DNA of 64,000 bases from Bacteroidetes bacterium 2013_40CM_41_45 (lineage in GTDB: Bacteria > Bacteroidota > Bacteroidia > AKYH767-A > 2013-40CM-41-45), in the NCBI GenBank assembly GCA_002215675.1, contig NGFH01000007.1:62001-126000 (forward strand), written 5' to 3'. Numbering within the stretch: the first letter of the stretch is position 1; each line of letters begins with the position of its first letter. The notes beneath the pieces are model-generated. The model did not search any database and was not told the DNA's origin. It saw nothing but the letters and a program-made list of their open reading frames with translations. Made by a program: the position numbers and the translations under genes. This document shows, piece by piece, positions 32,662-40,357 of the stretch.

Positions 32662-34829
32662 TTCACCACCAGTTTTTTCGATTCTACCAAAACATTTCCT
32701 GCGTAGAGTGAGCAGAAATAAATTCCCTGTGATAAATTTTCCACCGGGAAAGAAACATAACCGGCCGTATTTTCCAGAGGAACCTGAATCATGTTTTTTC
32801 CGAGCACATCAGACAGCCGGATGAAGTATTTTTGAGAGGGCTTTTTTCCCGGAAGTGAATAATAAACATTCGCATTCTCATCAGCAGGGTTGGGAGACAA
32901 CGTTATTGTTCCGTTTAATTTATCCGGTTCATTTATTCCAATCGTGCAACCCGCGACGGTAGCAAATGCGTCCACTTTTCCATAGCCCCAAACCGGGTTA
33001 GGCAAATTGTTGCCCGTCCAACTGTCGGTCTTTGCGCAATTCAGTATTGCCGCTTTTACCTGCTGGTATGTATGTGTGGGATTCTTTTGCAAATACAACG
33101 CAGCGGTACCCGCAACTATGGGCGATGCCATAGAAGTCCCGCCGTCAACAATATGTCTTCCTCCGGCAGCAACCATAAAATCTGAAGGACCATTAAGCAA
33201 TGCTGTTACACGCGGTCCGTATCCTGTTCCCGCAATATTCTCGCCCGAAGCCGTGATGTCCGGTTTGATTCTTCCATCACGCGTTGGGCCCCGGCTTGAA
33301 AACCCGGACAACTTTCCGGGAGGTGCAATCGCAGGATAAAACTGAATGGTATTATGAACATCAGTATAATGCCCGCGGTTGGTATAACTGCCAACAGTAA
33401 TCACTTCATCTCTGCATGAAAAACTGCTTACCATAGTTTCCGTTGTATCGGGCGGTATGTACTTTACTATTTCCGGCATTACCGATGAAGATGGAAGAGT
33501 GCCCTGGTAGAATTGAAAGCTCCATGCATCTATCCTGCCGTTTCCTCTGGTCATGATTCGCCACAAGTAATTAGGTGTATCAGGTTCGATACAATATTCA
33601 AGAGAAAATGTACTTCCGAAAACTGTTGCTTGTCCTTGCACAACTCCAATCCGGTTAATGCCGTTAAAAACGTCAATTGAAAATGGAGGGCCAAGAAGCG
33701 AAGGCACCGTGCTAAAAGGAGTTCCACCCCGGTAGGTGTAATTTACATTGTCGTCAGCGCCCGCGGAAAATTCAATACTATTCATATCAGCAGTGTCACC
33801 GAAGATTCCAACATATCCATCACAGTATGGAGAACCAAAAGAAGTGTTGAGCCATGTAAAAGCAGTGTCGGCAGGAACATTATACCCGAAATGCAATTTT
33901 GCAATGCCTGCATTTCCGGCTGCGCAAACAACACTCCTTCCCGGCTGTGCGGAAATTAAACCCCCAATAAGCTGTGCCTGCAAATCTTGCCCGTCATGGG
34001 AACCCAGATAAGTTCCAAGAGAGATATTGATGACAACCGGCTTGCCCATTGCATTTGCCTTTGTAAAAATATAATCAATGGCATCCGTAAGCGATGCGAG
34101 AAATACATTATCGCTTACATTCAAATCAGGTGAAACAAAAATGATATCCGAACCCGGTGCTACGCCTTGATAATTATTGACCGCAAACCCGTTCCCCGTC
34201 GCAATGCCCGAAACAAGGGAACCGTGCCCGTATGGACCATCCTGGTGAGCGGAAGCGCTTCCGTTATTAATGGCAACAGAATTCCATTCCGTGCCGTATC
34301 CATAGGGCATAGGTGTTATGCCGCCCGGGTCGTTGTTTATTTTTTGGTCCCACAAAAATTTAATTCTGGTGTTGCCGTTAATATCCCTGAAGTCGGGATG
34401 CAGCAAATCAATTCCCTCGTCAATAATACCCATCACCACTCCTGTTCCGTCATAGGCCTGCGCAAGCGGAGGAAAACCGGCATGAACAGGCCAGACATTA
34501 TTATTAATAGTCATCGTATCGCAGAGCTTCTCAAGCTTCATATCATTACACTCAATGCGGGAAACATAATTTTTGCTCGCAAGCACAGGCACTGCCGACA
34601 GCGGCATTCTTACTGCAGCAATATCTCCGGCTGAATATTTGAAAACACCGCCAAGTTGCTGAATTAAGGTTTTAATTTTTTCTACATCACCTTTTACAAA
34701 CACAGCAATTTCATCTTGCAGGCGCGAAGAGTTCTGAAGTTTTCTGTTCAGTGAAAAATTCATTTTGGTCTGCCCCTGCGCAGACATAATAAAAACCATC
34801 GCAACTACAATGCTGAGTAATTTTTTCAT
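32658..34829 (-). CDS. T9SS cargo: S8 subtilisin-like peptidase
   Basis: The 723-residue product has a signal peptide (cleavage near SAQGQ, residue 20), an inhibitor-I9-like propeptide (about 20-100), and a subtilase domain with Asp137 (MGIIDEGIDLLHPDF), His202 (PYGHGSLVSGIA), and a Ser in HIVDGGTSMASPIVAG (near residue 560-580), plus the oxyanion Asn in VVCAAGNAGI. A long insert lies between His and Ser. A T9SS sorting domain ends it (LSPNPADENANVY, LSQGIYFCSL). It should be a secreted or surface protease for protein degradation. A TAACTTTG -7 box stands 18 bases before the ATG. The downstream ubiA start overlaps its stop. Confidence 0.92.
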   Translation of the reverse strand: MKKLLSIVVAMVFIMSAQGQTKMNFSLNRKLQNSSRLQDEIAVFVKGDVEKIKTLIQQLGGVFKYSAGDIAAVRMPLSAVPVLASKNYVSRIECNDMKLEKLCDTMTINNNVWPVHAGFPPLAQAYDGTGVVMGIIDEGIDLLHPDFRDINGNTRIKFLWDQKINNDPGGITPMPYGYGTEWNSVAINNGSASAHQDGPYGHGSLVSGIATGNGFAVNNYQGVAPGSDIIFVSPDLNVSDNVFLASLTDAIDYIFTKANAMGKPVVINISLGTYLGSHDGQDLQAQLIGGLISAQPGRSVVCAAGNAGIAKLHFGYNVPADTAFTWLNTSFGSPYCDGYVGIFGDTADMNSIEFSAGADDNVNYTYRGGTPFSTVPSLLGPPFSIDVFNGINRIGVVQGQATVFGSTFSLEYCIEPDTPNYLWRIMTRGNGRIDAWSFQFYQGTLPSSSVMPEIVKYIPPDTTETMVSSFSCRDEVITVGSYTNRGHYTDVHNTIQFYPAIAPPGKLSGFSSRGPTRDGRIKPDITASGENIAGTGYGPRVTALLNGPSDFMVAAGGRHIVDGGTSMASPIVAGTAALYLQKNPTHTYQQVKAAILNCAKTDSWTGNNLPNPVWGYGKVDAFATVAGCTIGINEPDKLNGTITLSPNPADENANVYYSLPGKKPSQKYFIRLSDVLGKNMIQVPLENTAGYVSFPVENLSQGIYFCSLYAGNVLVESKKLVVK

Positions 34830-34846
34830 CCTTAAGAATTTGTAAA

Positions 34847-34854
34847 CAAAGTTA
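34847..34854 (-). promoter_or_regulatory. Candidate -7 box for the subtilase operon
   Basis: On the minus strand TAACTTTG matches TAnnTTTG, 18 bases before the ATG at 34829. Confidence 0.4.
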
Positions 34855-34959
34855 AACGAATCTGAACCTTGGTTGTATGAATCGGCAGTTAATTATTACA
34901 CGTTTTTCAAACCTTTAGTTACGCGGTAAATTCTATTAAGAAAGTTGAATTAAGAAAAC

Positions 34960-34967
34960 TACTTTTG
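34960..34967 (+). promoter_or_regulatory. Candidate -7 box for ettA
   Basis: TACTTTTG matches TAnnTTTG, 25 bases before the ettA ATG. The 34830-34992 gap holds this and the divergent subtilase box and little else. Confidence 0.45.
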
Positions 34968-34992
34968 CAGTTCTTAAATTTCTTCAAATAAC

Positions 34993-36669
34993 ATGGCAGA
35001 CGATAAAAAAATAATCTTTTCTATGGTAGGAGTCAATAAGATATACCCTCCACAGAAACAGGTACTTAAAGATATTTACCTTTCCTTTTACTATGGTGCT
35101 AAAATCGGTATCCTGGGGTTAAACGGTGCGGGAAAGTCAACACTTCTTAAAATAATTGCAGGTCTTGAAAAATCATACCAGGGCGATGTTGTTTTTTCTC
35201 CGGGCTATTCTGTTGGTTACCTCTCGCAGGAACCTATACTGGACGATACCAAGACAGCAAAAGAAGTTGTAATGGAAGGCGCCAAAGAGGTGGTCGACTT
35301 GCTGAAAGAGTACGAAGATATCAGCAATAAATTTGGCGAAGAGATGACCGATGAGCAAATGAATAAGCTCGTTGACAGGCAAGCTCGTGTGCAGGAGAAG
35401 ATAGAAGCACACAACGGCTGGGAACTGGATAATAAAATTGAAGTGGCGATGGATGCATTGCGCTGTGTAGAGCCGGATACTCCTGTGAAAAATCTTTCGG
35501 GCGGTGAGCGCAGAAGAATTGCATTGTGCCGCCTGCTGCTGCAGGAACCGGACATTCTTTTGCTCGATGAGCCGACCAATCACCTGGATGCAGAATCTGT
35601 GCTTTGGTTAGAACAGCATCTTCAGCAATACCAGGGCACTGTGATTGCCGTAACGCACGACCGTTATTTTCTTGACAACGTAGCAGGATGGATTCTTGAG
35701 CTTGACCGGGGCGAAGGCATTCCATGGAAAGGAAATTACTCATCATGGCTTGAGCAGAAATCGAACCGGCTTGCACAGGAGGAAAAAACAGAAAGTCGCA
35801 GACAGAAAACTTTGCAGCGCGAATTGGAATGGGTGCGCATGTCACCCAAAGGACGGCACGCAAAAGCTAAAGCGCGTATTTCCGCTTACGACAAGCTGCT
35901 GAATGCCGATGTAAAGGAGCGAGAAGAAAAACTGGAACTTTTTATTCCGCCCGGCCCGCGCTTGGGAAATGTTGTGATTGAAGCGGAAAATATTTCCAAA
36001 GCATACGATGACAAGATGCTGTTTGAAAATCTTACTTTCTCTCTGCCTCCGGCGGGAATTGTCGGAGTCATCGGTCCTAACGGTGCAGGTAAAACAACTT
36101 TATTCCGACTCATTCTTGGAAAAGAAAAACCAGACACAGGCAGTATCCGCATTGGAGACACGGTAAAGACCGCTTACGTTGACCAGAGTCACCACGACCT
36201 GATGCCGGGAAAAACTGTTTACGAAATTATTTCGGGCGGAACTGATACGATGATTGCAGGGGGAAAGCAAATTAACTCGCGCGCCTATGTTTCGCGTTTT
36301 AATTTCAGCGGCACCGACCAGGGAAAAAAACTCGAAACATTATCGGGCGGAGAGCGCAACCGTGTGCATCTTGCCATTGCTTTAAGAGAAGGCGCCAATG
36401 TTCTGCTGCTTGACGAACCCACGAATGATATTGATATAAATACGCTTCGCGCGCTTGAAGAAGCCATTGAAAATTTTGCCGGCTGTGCTGTCGTTATCTC
36501 TCACGACCGCTGGTTCCTTGACCGTATCGCCACTCATATTTTAGCGTTTGAAGGCGACTCACAGGTGTATTTCTTTGACGGAAATTTTACCGAGTACGAG
36601 GAAAATAAAAAGCAGCGCCTGGGCGATGTTTCTCCTCACAGAATTAAATACAGAAGTTTGGTGAGATGA
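34993..36669 (+). CDS. ettA: ABC-F translation factor EttA
   Basis: The 558-residue protein has two ABC ATPase domains, no membrane segments and a linker, the ABC-F build. Walker A: GLNGAGKSTLLK and GPNGAGKTTLFR; signature LSGGE in both halves (NLSGGERRRIALCRLLL, TLSGGERNRVHLAIAL); Walker B: LLLDEPTNHLD and LLLDEPTNDID; linker region with WVRMSPKGRHAKAKARI, a hallmark of EttA. EttA binds the ribosomal E site and adjusts early elongation to the ATP/ADP ratio. Its length matches E. coli EttA (555). It is preceded by a candidate promoter and followed after 94 nt by pfkA. Confidence 0.95.
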   Translation: MADDKKIIFSMVGVNKIYPPQKQVLKDIYLSFYYGAKIGILGLNGAGKSTLLKIIAGLEKSYQGDVVFSPGYSVGYLSQEPILDDTKTAKEVVMEGAKEVVDLLKEYEDISNKFGEEMTDEQMNKLVDRQARVQEKIEAHNGWELDNKIEVAMDALRCVEPDTPVKNLSGGERRRIALCRLLLQEPDILLLDEPTNHLDAESVLWLEQHLQQYQGTVIAVTHDRYFLDNVAGWILELDRGEGIPWKGNYSSWLEQKSNRLAQEEKTESRRQKTLQRELEWVRMSPKGRHAKAKARISAYDKLLNADVKEREEKLELFIPPGPRLGNVVIEAENISKAYDDKMLFENLTFSLPPAGIVGVIGPNGAGKTTLFRLILGKEKPDTGSIRIGDTVKTAYVDQSHHDLMPGKTVYEIISGGTDTMIAGGKQINSRAYVSRFNFSGTDQGKKLETLSGGERNRVHLAIALREGANVLLLDEPTNDIDINTLRALEEAIENFAGCAVVISHDRWFLDRIATHILAFEGDSQVYFFDGNFTEYEENKKQRLGDVSPHRIKYRSLVR

Positions 36670-36726
36670 AAAAAGTTAAAGTGTCATGCGTTACATGTTA
36701 TACAGAGGTTGAATGAGTTTATTTTT

Positions 36727-36763
36727 TCGTATAACTAATAACGTATAACGTATAACGTTATTG
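36727..36763 (+). repeat. Word repeat before pfkA (TATAACG units)
   Basis: The sequence CGTATAACTAATAACGTATA continues as ACGTATAACG units up to the pfkA start. Very similar units occur at 48814-48893 and 54087-54143, each directly upstream of a gene. Confidence 0.6.
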
Positions 36764-37762
36764 ATGAAGACAGGTTCAAATAAAAAAGCCCGCATAAAAA
36801 AGATTGCTGTTCTTACTTCGGGAGGCGATGCACCCGGCATGAATGCCTGTATTCGTGCGGTGGTGCGTACCGGAATAAATTACGACCTCGAAGTGTTCGG
36901 AGTCCTTCGAGGGTTTGAAGGAATGATTGAAGATGAGTTTGTGCTGATGAACGCTTCCTCCGTTGCCAATATTATTCATCGTGGCGGCACCATGCTGAAG
37001 ACAGCGCGCAGCAAAAGCTTTATGACAAAAGCAGGCATGCTTGCTGCCAAAGAAAACCTGGAATACCATTCCATTGACGGAGTGATTGCCATTGGCGGTG
37101 ATGGCACTTTCCGTGGCGCTGTTGAGTTTGGAAAAATATGTTCTGTTCCTTTCATCGGTTGCCCGGGTACGATTGACAACGATTTATTCGGTACCGATTT
37201 TACAATTGGTTATGACACGGCCATTAACACAGTGGCAGAAGCTGTAGATCGCATTCGTGATACAGCGGAGAGTCATGGGCGGGTATTTTTTGTGGAAGTG
37301 ATGGGACGGGACGCAGGATTAATTGCTTTGCGCAGCGGCATTGCTTCGGGTGCAGAAGCTATTCTCATTCCTGAAACACCCACAAAGCTTGATGAGTTAA
37401 TCGAACATCTTTCCAAAGGAAGAAAAGATAAGTCATCAAAGATTGTGATTATTGCGGAGGGCGATGAGGCAGGTGGCGCTTTTACCATTGCAGGAAAAGT
37501 AAAAAAGAAAATTCCGTCTCTCGATATCCGGGTAACCGTGCTGGGGCATATTCAGCGCGGTGGAAATCCTTCTGCTATGGACAGGGTAAATGCTTCGCGA
37601 ATAGGTTTTGCTTCGGTGGAAGCGCTGCTGCATGGAAAGAAAAACGTGATGACCGGCATCGTTGATAAGAAAATTGCTTTCACTCCTTTTCAAAAAGCGG
37701 TAAAACATATTCTTAAACCCGATGAAACTTTGTTAAGGATGATTGATATTCTGGCGAAATAA
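36764..37762 (+). CDS. pfkA: 6-phosphofructokinase
   Basis: I chose the ATG at 36764 (332 residues); the preceding in-frame TTG is also possible. The protein shows TSGGDAPGMNACIRAVVR (ATP site), AIGGDGTFRGA, PGTIDNDLFGTDFTIGYDTA (catalytic Asp in the TIDND motif), VEVMGRDAGLIALR, and LGHIQRGGNPSAMDR. It phosphorylates fructose 6-phosphate in glycolysis. The GGDGT motif with Gly rather than Asp after the second G suggests an ATP-dependent rather than a pyrophosphate-dependent enzyme. The first 12 residues are Lys/Arg-rich. It is convergent with the thioredoxin-like gene (10-nt gap). Confidence 0.95.
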   Translation: MKTGSNKKARIKKIAVLTSGGDAPGMNACIRAVVRTGINYDLEVFGVLRGFEGMIEDEFVLMNASSVANIIHRGGTMLKTARSKSFMTKAGMLAAKENLEYHSIDGVIAIGGDGTFRGAVEFGKICSVPFIGCPGTIDNDLFGTDFTIGYDTAINTVAEAVDRIRDTAESHGRVFFVEVMGRDAGLIALRSGIASGAEAILIPETPTKLDELIEHLSKGRKDKSSKIVIIAEGDEAGGAFTIAGKVKKKIPSLDIRVTVLGHIQRGGNPSAMDRVNASRIGFASVEALLHGKKNVMTGIVDKKIAFTPFQKAVKHILKPDETLLRMIDILAK

Positions 37763-37772
37763 AATCTCAGGG

Positions 37773-38336
37773 TTAAAAATCCTTTTTCCACTTTATGCTG
37801 CAGCCGATGCTTGGGCGCTGAAATTGCGGCACAGGTTTTCCTTCGAGTACACTATTCAAAACGTTGCGCAAATCTTTTCCCGTAAGCGGAATATTTCCCG
37901 ACGTTCTTGAATCATCAAGCTGGCCGTGGTAAATCAACAGGAGATTTTTATCAAAGACATAAAAGTCGGGAGTGCAGGCGGCATCGTAAGCTCTTGCCAC
38001 TTCCTGGGTTTCGTCATAGAGATACGGAAAATTGTAGCCGAGTCCTTTCGCTGTCTTTTTCATTTCAACAGGGCCGTCTTCAGGATACTGTTCAATATCA
38101 TTAGAGCTTATGCCGATGAATGAAATGCCTTTAGGTGTGTATTCGTTTGCAACGCGAACGATTTCAGGATTCACATGCTTTACATACGGACAATGATTAC
38201 AGATGAACATTAGAACAGTTGCCTGGTCAGACTTCAATCTTTCTAATGACAATGTTTCTCCCGATACCGTATCAAATAAACTGAAAGGCGGTGCTTCCGT
38301 TCCTAATGCAAGCTTATATGAAGATTCTATAGCCAT
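37773..38336 (-). CDS. Thioredoxin-like (AhpC/TSA fold) protein
   Basis: The 187-residue protein has the thioredoxin fold with FICNHCPYVKHVN, a CxxC site (CNHC) of a subfamily annotated as thioredoxin family or redoxin, followed by FIGISSNDIEQYPEDGPVEM and YDAACTPDFYVFDKN. It begins MAIESSYKLALGTEAPPFSL, the typical entrance of AhpC/TSA proteins. No signal peptide is visible, so it should be cytoplasmic. It probably reduces disulfides or peroxides; the true substrate is unknown. A TAACTTTG -7 box stands 17 bases before the ATG. Confidence 0.88.
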   Translation of the reverse strand: MAIESSYKLALGTEAPPFSLFDTVSGETLSLERLKSDQATVLMFICNHCPYVKHVNPEIVRVANEYTPKGISFIGISSNDIEQYPEDGPVEMKKTAKGLGYNFPYLYDETQEVARAYDAACTPDFYVFDKNLLLIYHGQLDDSRTSGNIPLTGKDLRNVLNSVLEGKPVPQFQRPSIGCSIKWKKDF

Positions 38337-38352
38337 GTTTTTGATATATAAG

Positions 38353-38360
38353 CAAAGTTA
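38353..38360 (-). promoter_or_regulatory. Candidate -7 box for the thioredoxin-like gene
   Basis: On the minus strand TAACTTTG matches TAnnTTTG, 17 bases before the ATG at 38336. Confidence 0.4.
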
Positions 38361-38415
38361 ATAAATAAGTATGAAAAAAGATTGAGAGAGCTAATAACGG
38401 TCGTCTCCAAAAATT

Positions 38416-39183
38416 TTACAAATTCTCAAACGCGATAAATTTTTTCCGCTTCATCTTTTTAAAATGAGATGGAGTTAATCCTGTAACTTTTTTAAACTGA
38501 TTGGATAAGTGCGCCACGCTGCTGTAGCTAAGCTTGTACGCTATTTCGCTCAGGGTAAGCTCATCCGAAAGAAGCATCTCTTTTACCATCTCTATTTTAT
38601 GCGACATGATGCAATGCTCAATAGTAGTGCCTCTTTCCTCAGAAAAAAGATGCGATAGGTAACTGTAATCGAGATTTAATTTTTTGCTCAGGTAATCTGA
38701 GAATTTTTTTTTCGGTATTTCACCGGGGCTGTAAACCATTTCTACTATGGCATTTCTTATTTTTTCAACCAGCAGGTTTCTCCTGTTTGTTATCAGGTCG
38801 AATCCAAACTTGCGCAACATAACCCGGAGCTGCTCGCGTTTTTCTTCATCGGGGTTGCCAAGGATTTCTACTTCACCTAATTCCACTTTTGTGTAACGAA
38901 ACTTCAGCAGTTCCAATACGGTTTCCACAACCATTTTGCAACTGGCACTTACCATATTTTTTACATAAAGTTTTGTAATGTTTTCATCGGGCTGATTTGC
39001 ATAATATTCATGTGCATTTAATTCGCCAACTACCCGTTTCCACGGTACCTCTGCCACAGTTGCAGCACGATTCACATGATTAAAGCTTATACTTTTCATG
39101 ACAGGTAAATATGTGTCATCCGAATTGCCCTCAAAGGTGCTGCATAAATAAAGAGGGAAAAATAATTTTCGATAACTGTACAT
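38416..39183 (-). CDS. AraC-family regulator with HMA-like N-terminal domain
   Basis: The 255-residue protein ends with an AraC DNA-binding domain (residues 155-250: YLSKKLNLDYSYLSHLFSEE, LTLSEIAYKLSYSSVAHLSN, FKKVTGLTPSHFKKMK). The preceding part (about 66-150) resembles the heavy-metal-associated fold that Bacteroidota AraC proteins of this group carry, with KLYVKNMVSASCKMVV; the usual CxxC is reduced to SASC, so metal binding is doubtful. Residues 1-60 are not matched to that family; an internal ATG at 39099 would give 227 residues. It probably regulates a nearby small operon or a distant target. The first cysteine loss is a real feature of the sequence. Confidence 0.82.
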   Translation of the reverse strand: MYSYRKLFFPLYLCSTFEGNSDDTYLPVMKSISFNHVNRAATVAEVPWKRVVGELNAHEYYANQPDENITKLYVKNMVSASCKMVVETVLELLKFRYTKVELGEVEILGNPDEEKREQLRVMLRKFGFDLITNRRNLLVEKIRNAIVEMVYSPGEIPKKKFSDYLSKKLNLDYSYLSHLFSEERGTTIEHCIMSHKIEMVKEMLLSDELTLSEIAYKLSYSSVAHLSNQFKKVTGLTPSHFKKMKRKKFIAFENL

Positions 39184-39245
39184 AAATCAATGATGAATAT
39201 ACACGTATAGCTTCAGATTAACGAATAGAATAAATGTTTGTGACT

Positions 39246-39290
39246 AAGAGAAAAAACAAACCCTGCCAAAAGAATGCTTTCAGCAGGGTT
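39246..39290 (-). terminator. Rho-independent terminator of the small DUF5670 gene
   Basis: On the minus strand AACCCTGC (39290-39283) and GCAGGGTT (39266-39259) form an 8-bp stem with a 16-nt loop, followed by TGTTTTTTCTC. It lies 36 bases after the stop at 39326. Confidence 0.75.
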
Positions 39291-39325
39291 CTCAGTTATG
39301 GATGATAACTGAAAAATTATCGTGG

Positions 39326-39484
39326 CTATTTTACAACTCTGTCTCCCCGGATAATTCTAAGCAGTATGGCAATAATAGCAATTACCAAAAGTGCATGAAT
39401 TATTGAGCCCGCATGGTATGCGAAAAATCCTATCGCCCACGCAATAATTAAAATTATCGCTATGATATAAAGCAGGCTTCCCAT
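39326..39484 (-). CDS. Lmo0937/DUF5670-family small membrane protein
   Basis: The 52-residue frame is below usual gene-calling limits. It begins MGSLLYIIAIILIIAWAIGF, continues FAYHAGSIIHALLVIAIIAI and ends LLRIIRGDRVVK: two hydrophobic helices with a small loop and a basic tail, the pattern of the Lmo0937 (DUF5670) family that is common in stress regulons. A perfect hairpin with a T-run follows. It lies 89 nt downstream of the disordered Gln/Lys/Ser-rich protein gene and on the same strand. Function unknown; a role in membrane stress response is the usual guess for the family. Confidence 0.85.
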   Translation of the reverse strand: MGSLLYIIAIILIIAWAIGFFAYHAGSIIHALLVIAIIAILLRIIRGDRVVK

Positions 39485-39573
39485 ATGTATGATTAAATGT
39501 TATGGGTAAATTAAAGCAATAAGGAAATTTGCTGTGCCCTTAATACTCATCGCTTTAATTTACCCATAATATC

Positions 39574-39873
39574 TTAGCTTCTTCTTTGTTGTTGCGAGCG
39601 TTGTCCTGGATTTTGGCCGCTATGCTTATCTGAATCTTGTTGTCCGCGCTTCTGTCCGCTTTGGCCGGATTGACCACTTGCAGGGGTGCTGTAACCTTTG
39701 CTTCCCGCACGTCCTTTTTCACGCTCTTCCTGGTTTTCCTCATCTTTGTCTTGTTCTTTTTCATAAGGTGCTTTGCCGGTTTTTCCCTGGCCGGTTTGCC
39801 CGGATCGACTTCCTGAATTTTGCTGACCGCTTTGCCTGGTTGAACCCGGGCGGTCTTTTTGATCATCTTTCAT
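39574..39873 (-). CDS. Small intrinsically disordered stress-type protein
   Basis: The ATG at 39873 gives 99 residues of low-complexity Gln/Gly/Ser/Lys/Asp/Glu sequence (MKDDQKDRPGSTRQSGQQNS, KEQDKDEENQEEREKGRAGS), with no hydrophobic core. It resembles hydrophilin- or Con-10/YciG-like protective proteins in composition, but I assign no family. I chose this frame over another open frame of similar length on the same strand because it has the more organised composition and an ATG preceded by a purine-rich stretch. It stands beside the DUF5670 gene and may share its stress regulation. Reading through both frames would be needed to be sure. Confidence 0.6.
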   Translation of the reverse strand: MKDDQKDRPGSTRQSGQQNSGSRSGQTGQGKTGKAPYEKEQDKDEENQEEREKGRAGSKGYSTPASGQSGQSGQKRGQQDSDKHSGQNPGQRSQQQRRS

Positions 39874-40194
39874 TTTTCTTGATTTTAATTTTTTACCCCG
39901 CAATCCTGCGGGGACAGGTGTAACTTAAAATTACTACGCAAAGGTCAGCGCACGCCTGAGAAAAAGTGTTACATAATTTTTGAAAAAAGTTACATCATTT
40001 AGCTATGAGAAAGTCTTGAAGTCTGTAATTTGAGTTTACTATTAAAAATTGTAGAATATTTTATACAAAGCGGGATTTTTTTTCGCACATTTTTTTCATC
40101 TTTTTGTAAATACTTTTAAAATCAGAGAGGGAAAAAGTTATGATGAATTTTTCTTTGGCATAATTTTTACACAAGTAAAAGGTATTTTTAATCA
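39874..40194. other. AT-rich gap without a recognised gene
   Basis: This 321-bp stretch between the disordered protein gene and the frameshifted peptide gene has no open frame that I can support. It is AT-rich, with TTTTTTTCGC and GAAAAAG runs that may hold promoters for both divergent sides; no -7 box was convincing. Confidence 0.6.
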
Positions 40195-40331
40195 ATGAAA
40201 AAAGTAATTTTAATTATAGCTGCAGGATCGATTTCAATGACGGCGCCTGCGCAGATTCCGCAAAAAGCAATGCAATAAAAATTATTAAGAAAACATTAGA
40301 CTCGCTTCATGAAAAAATTCCTGTGAAATAA
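40195..40331 (+). pseudogene. Frameshifted small secreted protein
   Basis: From the ATG at 40195 the frame reads MKKVILIIAAGSISMTAPAQ then IPQKAMQ and stops at 40276-40278. In the +1-shifted frame the sequence right after the signal peptide reads DSAKSNAIKIIKKTLDSLHE then KIPVK and TAA at 40329-40331. A one-base change near 40256 would join them into a 46-residue secreted product. So the gene is either broken in this strain or there is a sequencing error. Function unknown; it sits 27 bases before the glycosyltransferase gene. Confidence 0.6.
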
Positions 40332-40357
40332 ATAACTTTAGGACCCTTATTAAAAAT

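Noticed and set aside
35173-36467. Several minus-strand frames antisense to ettA
   Set aside because: They mirror the ABC-F gene; none has a recognisable domain or a start context.
39555-39866. Alternative open frame overlapping the disordered small protein gene
   Set aside because: It is another frame of the same low-complexity DNA. I preferred the frame at 39574-39873, though both remain possible.
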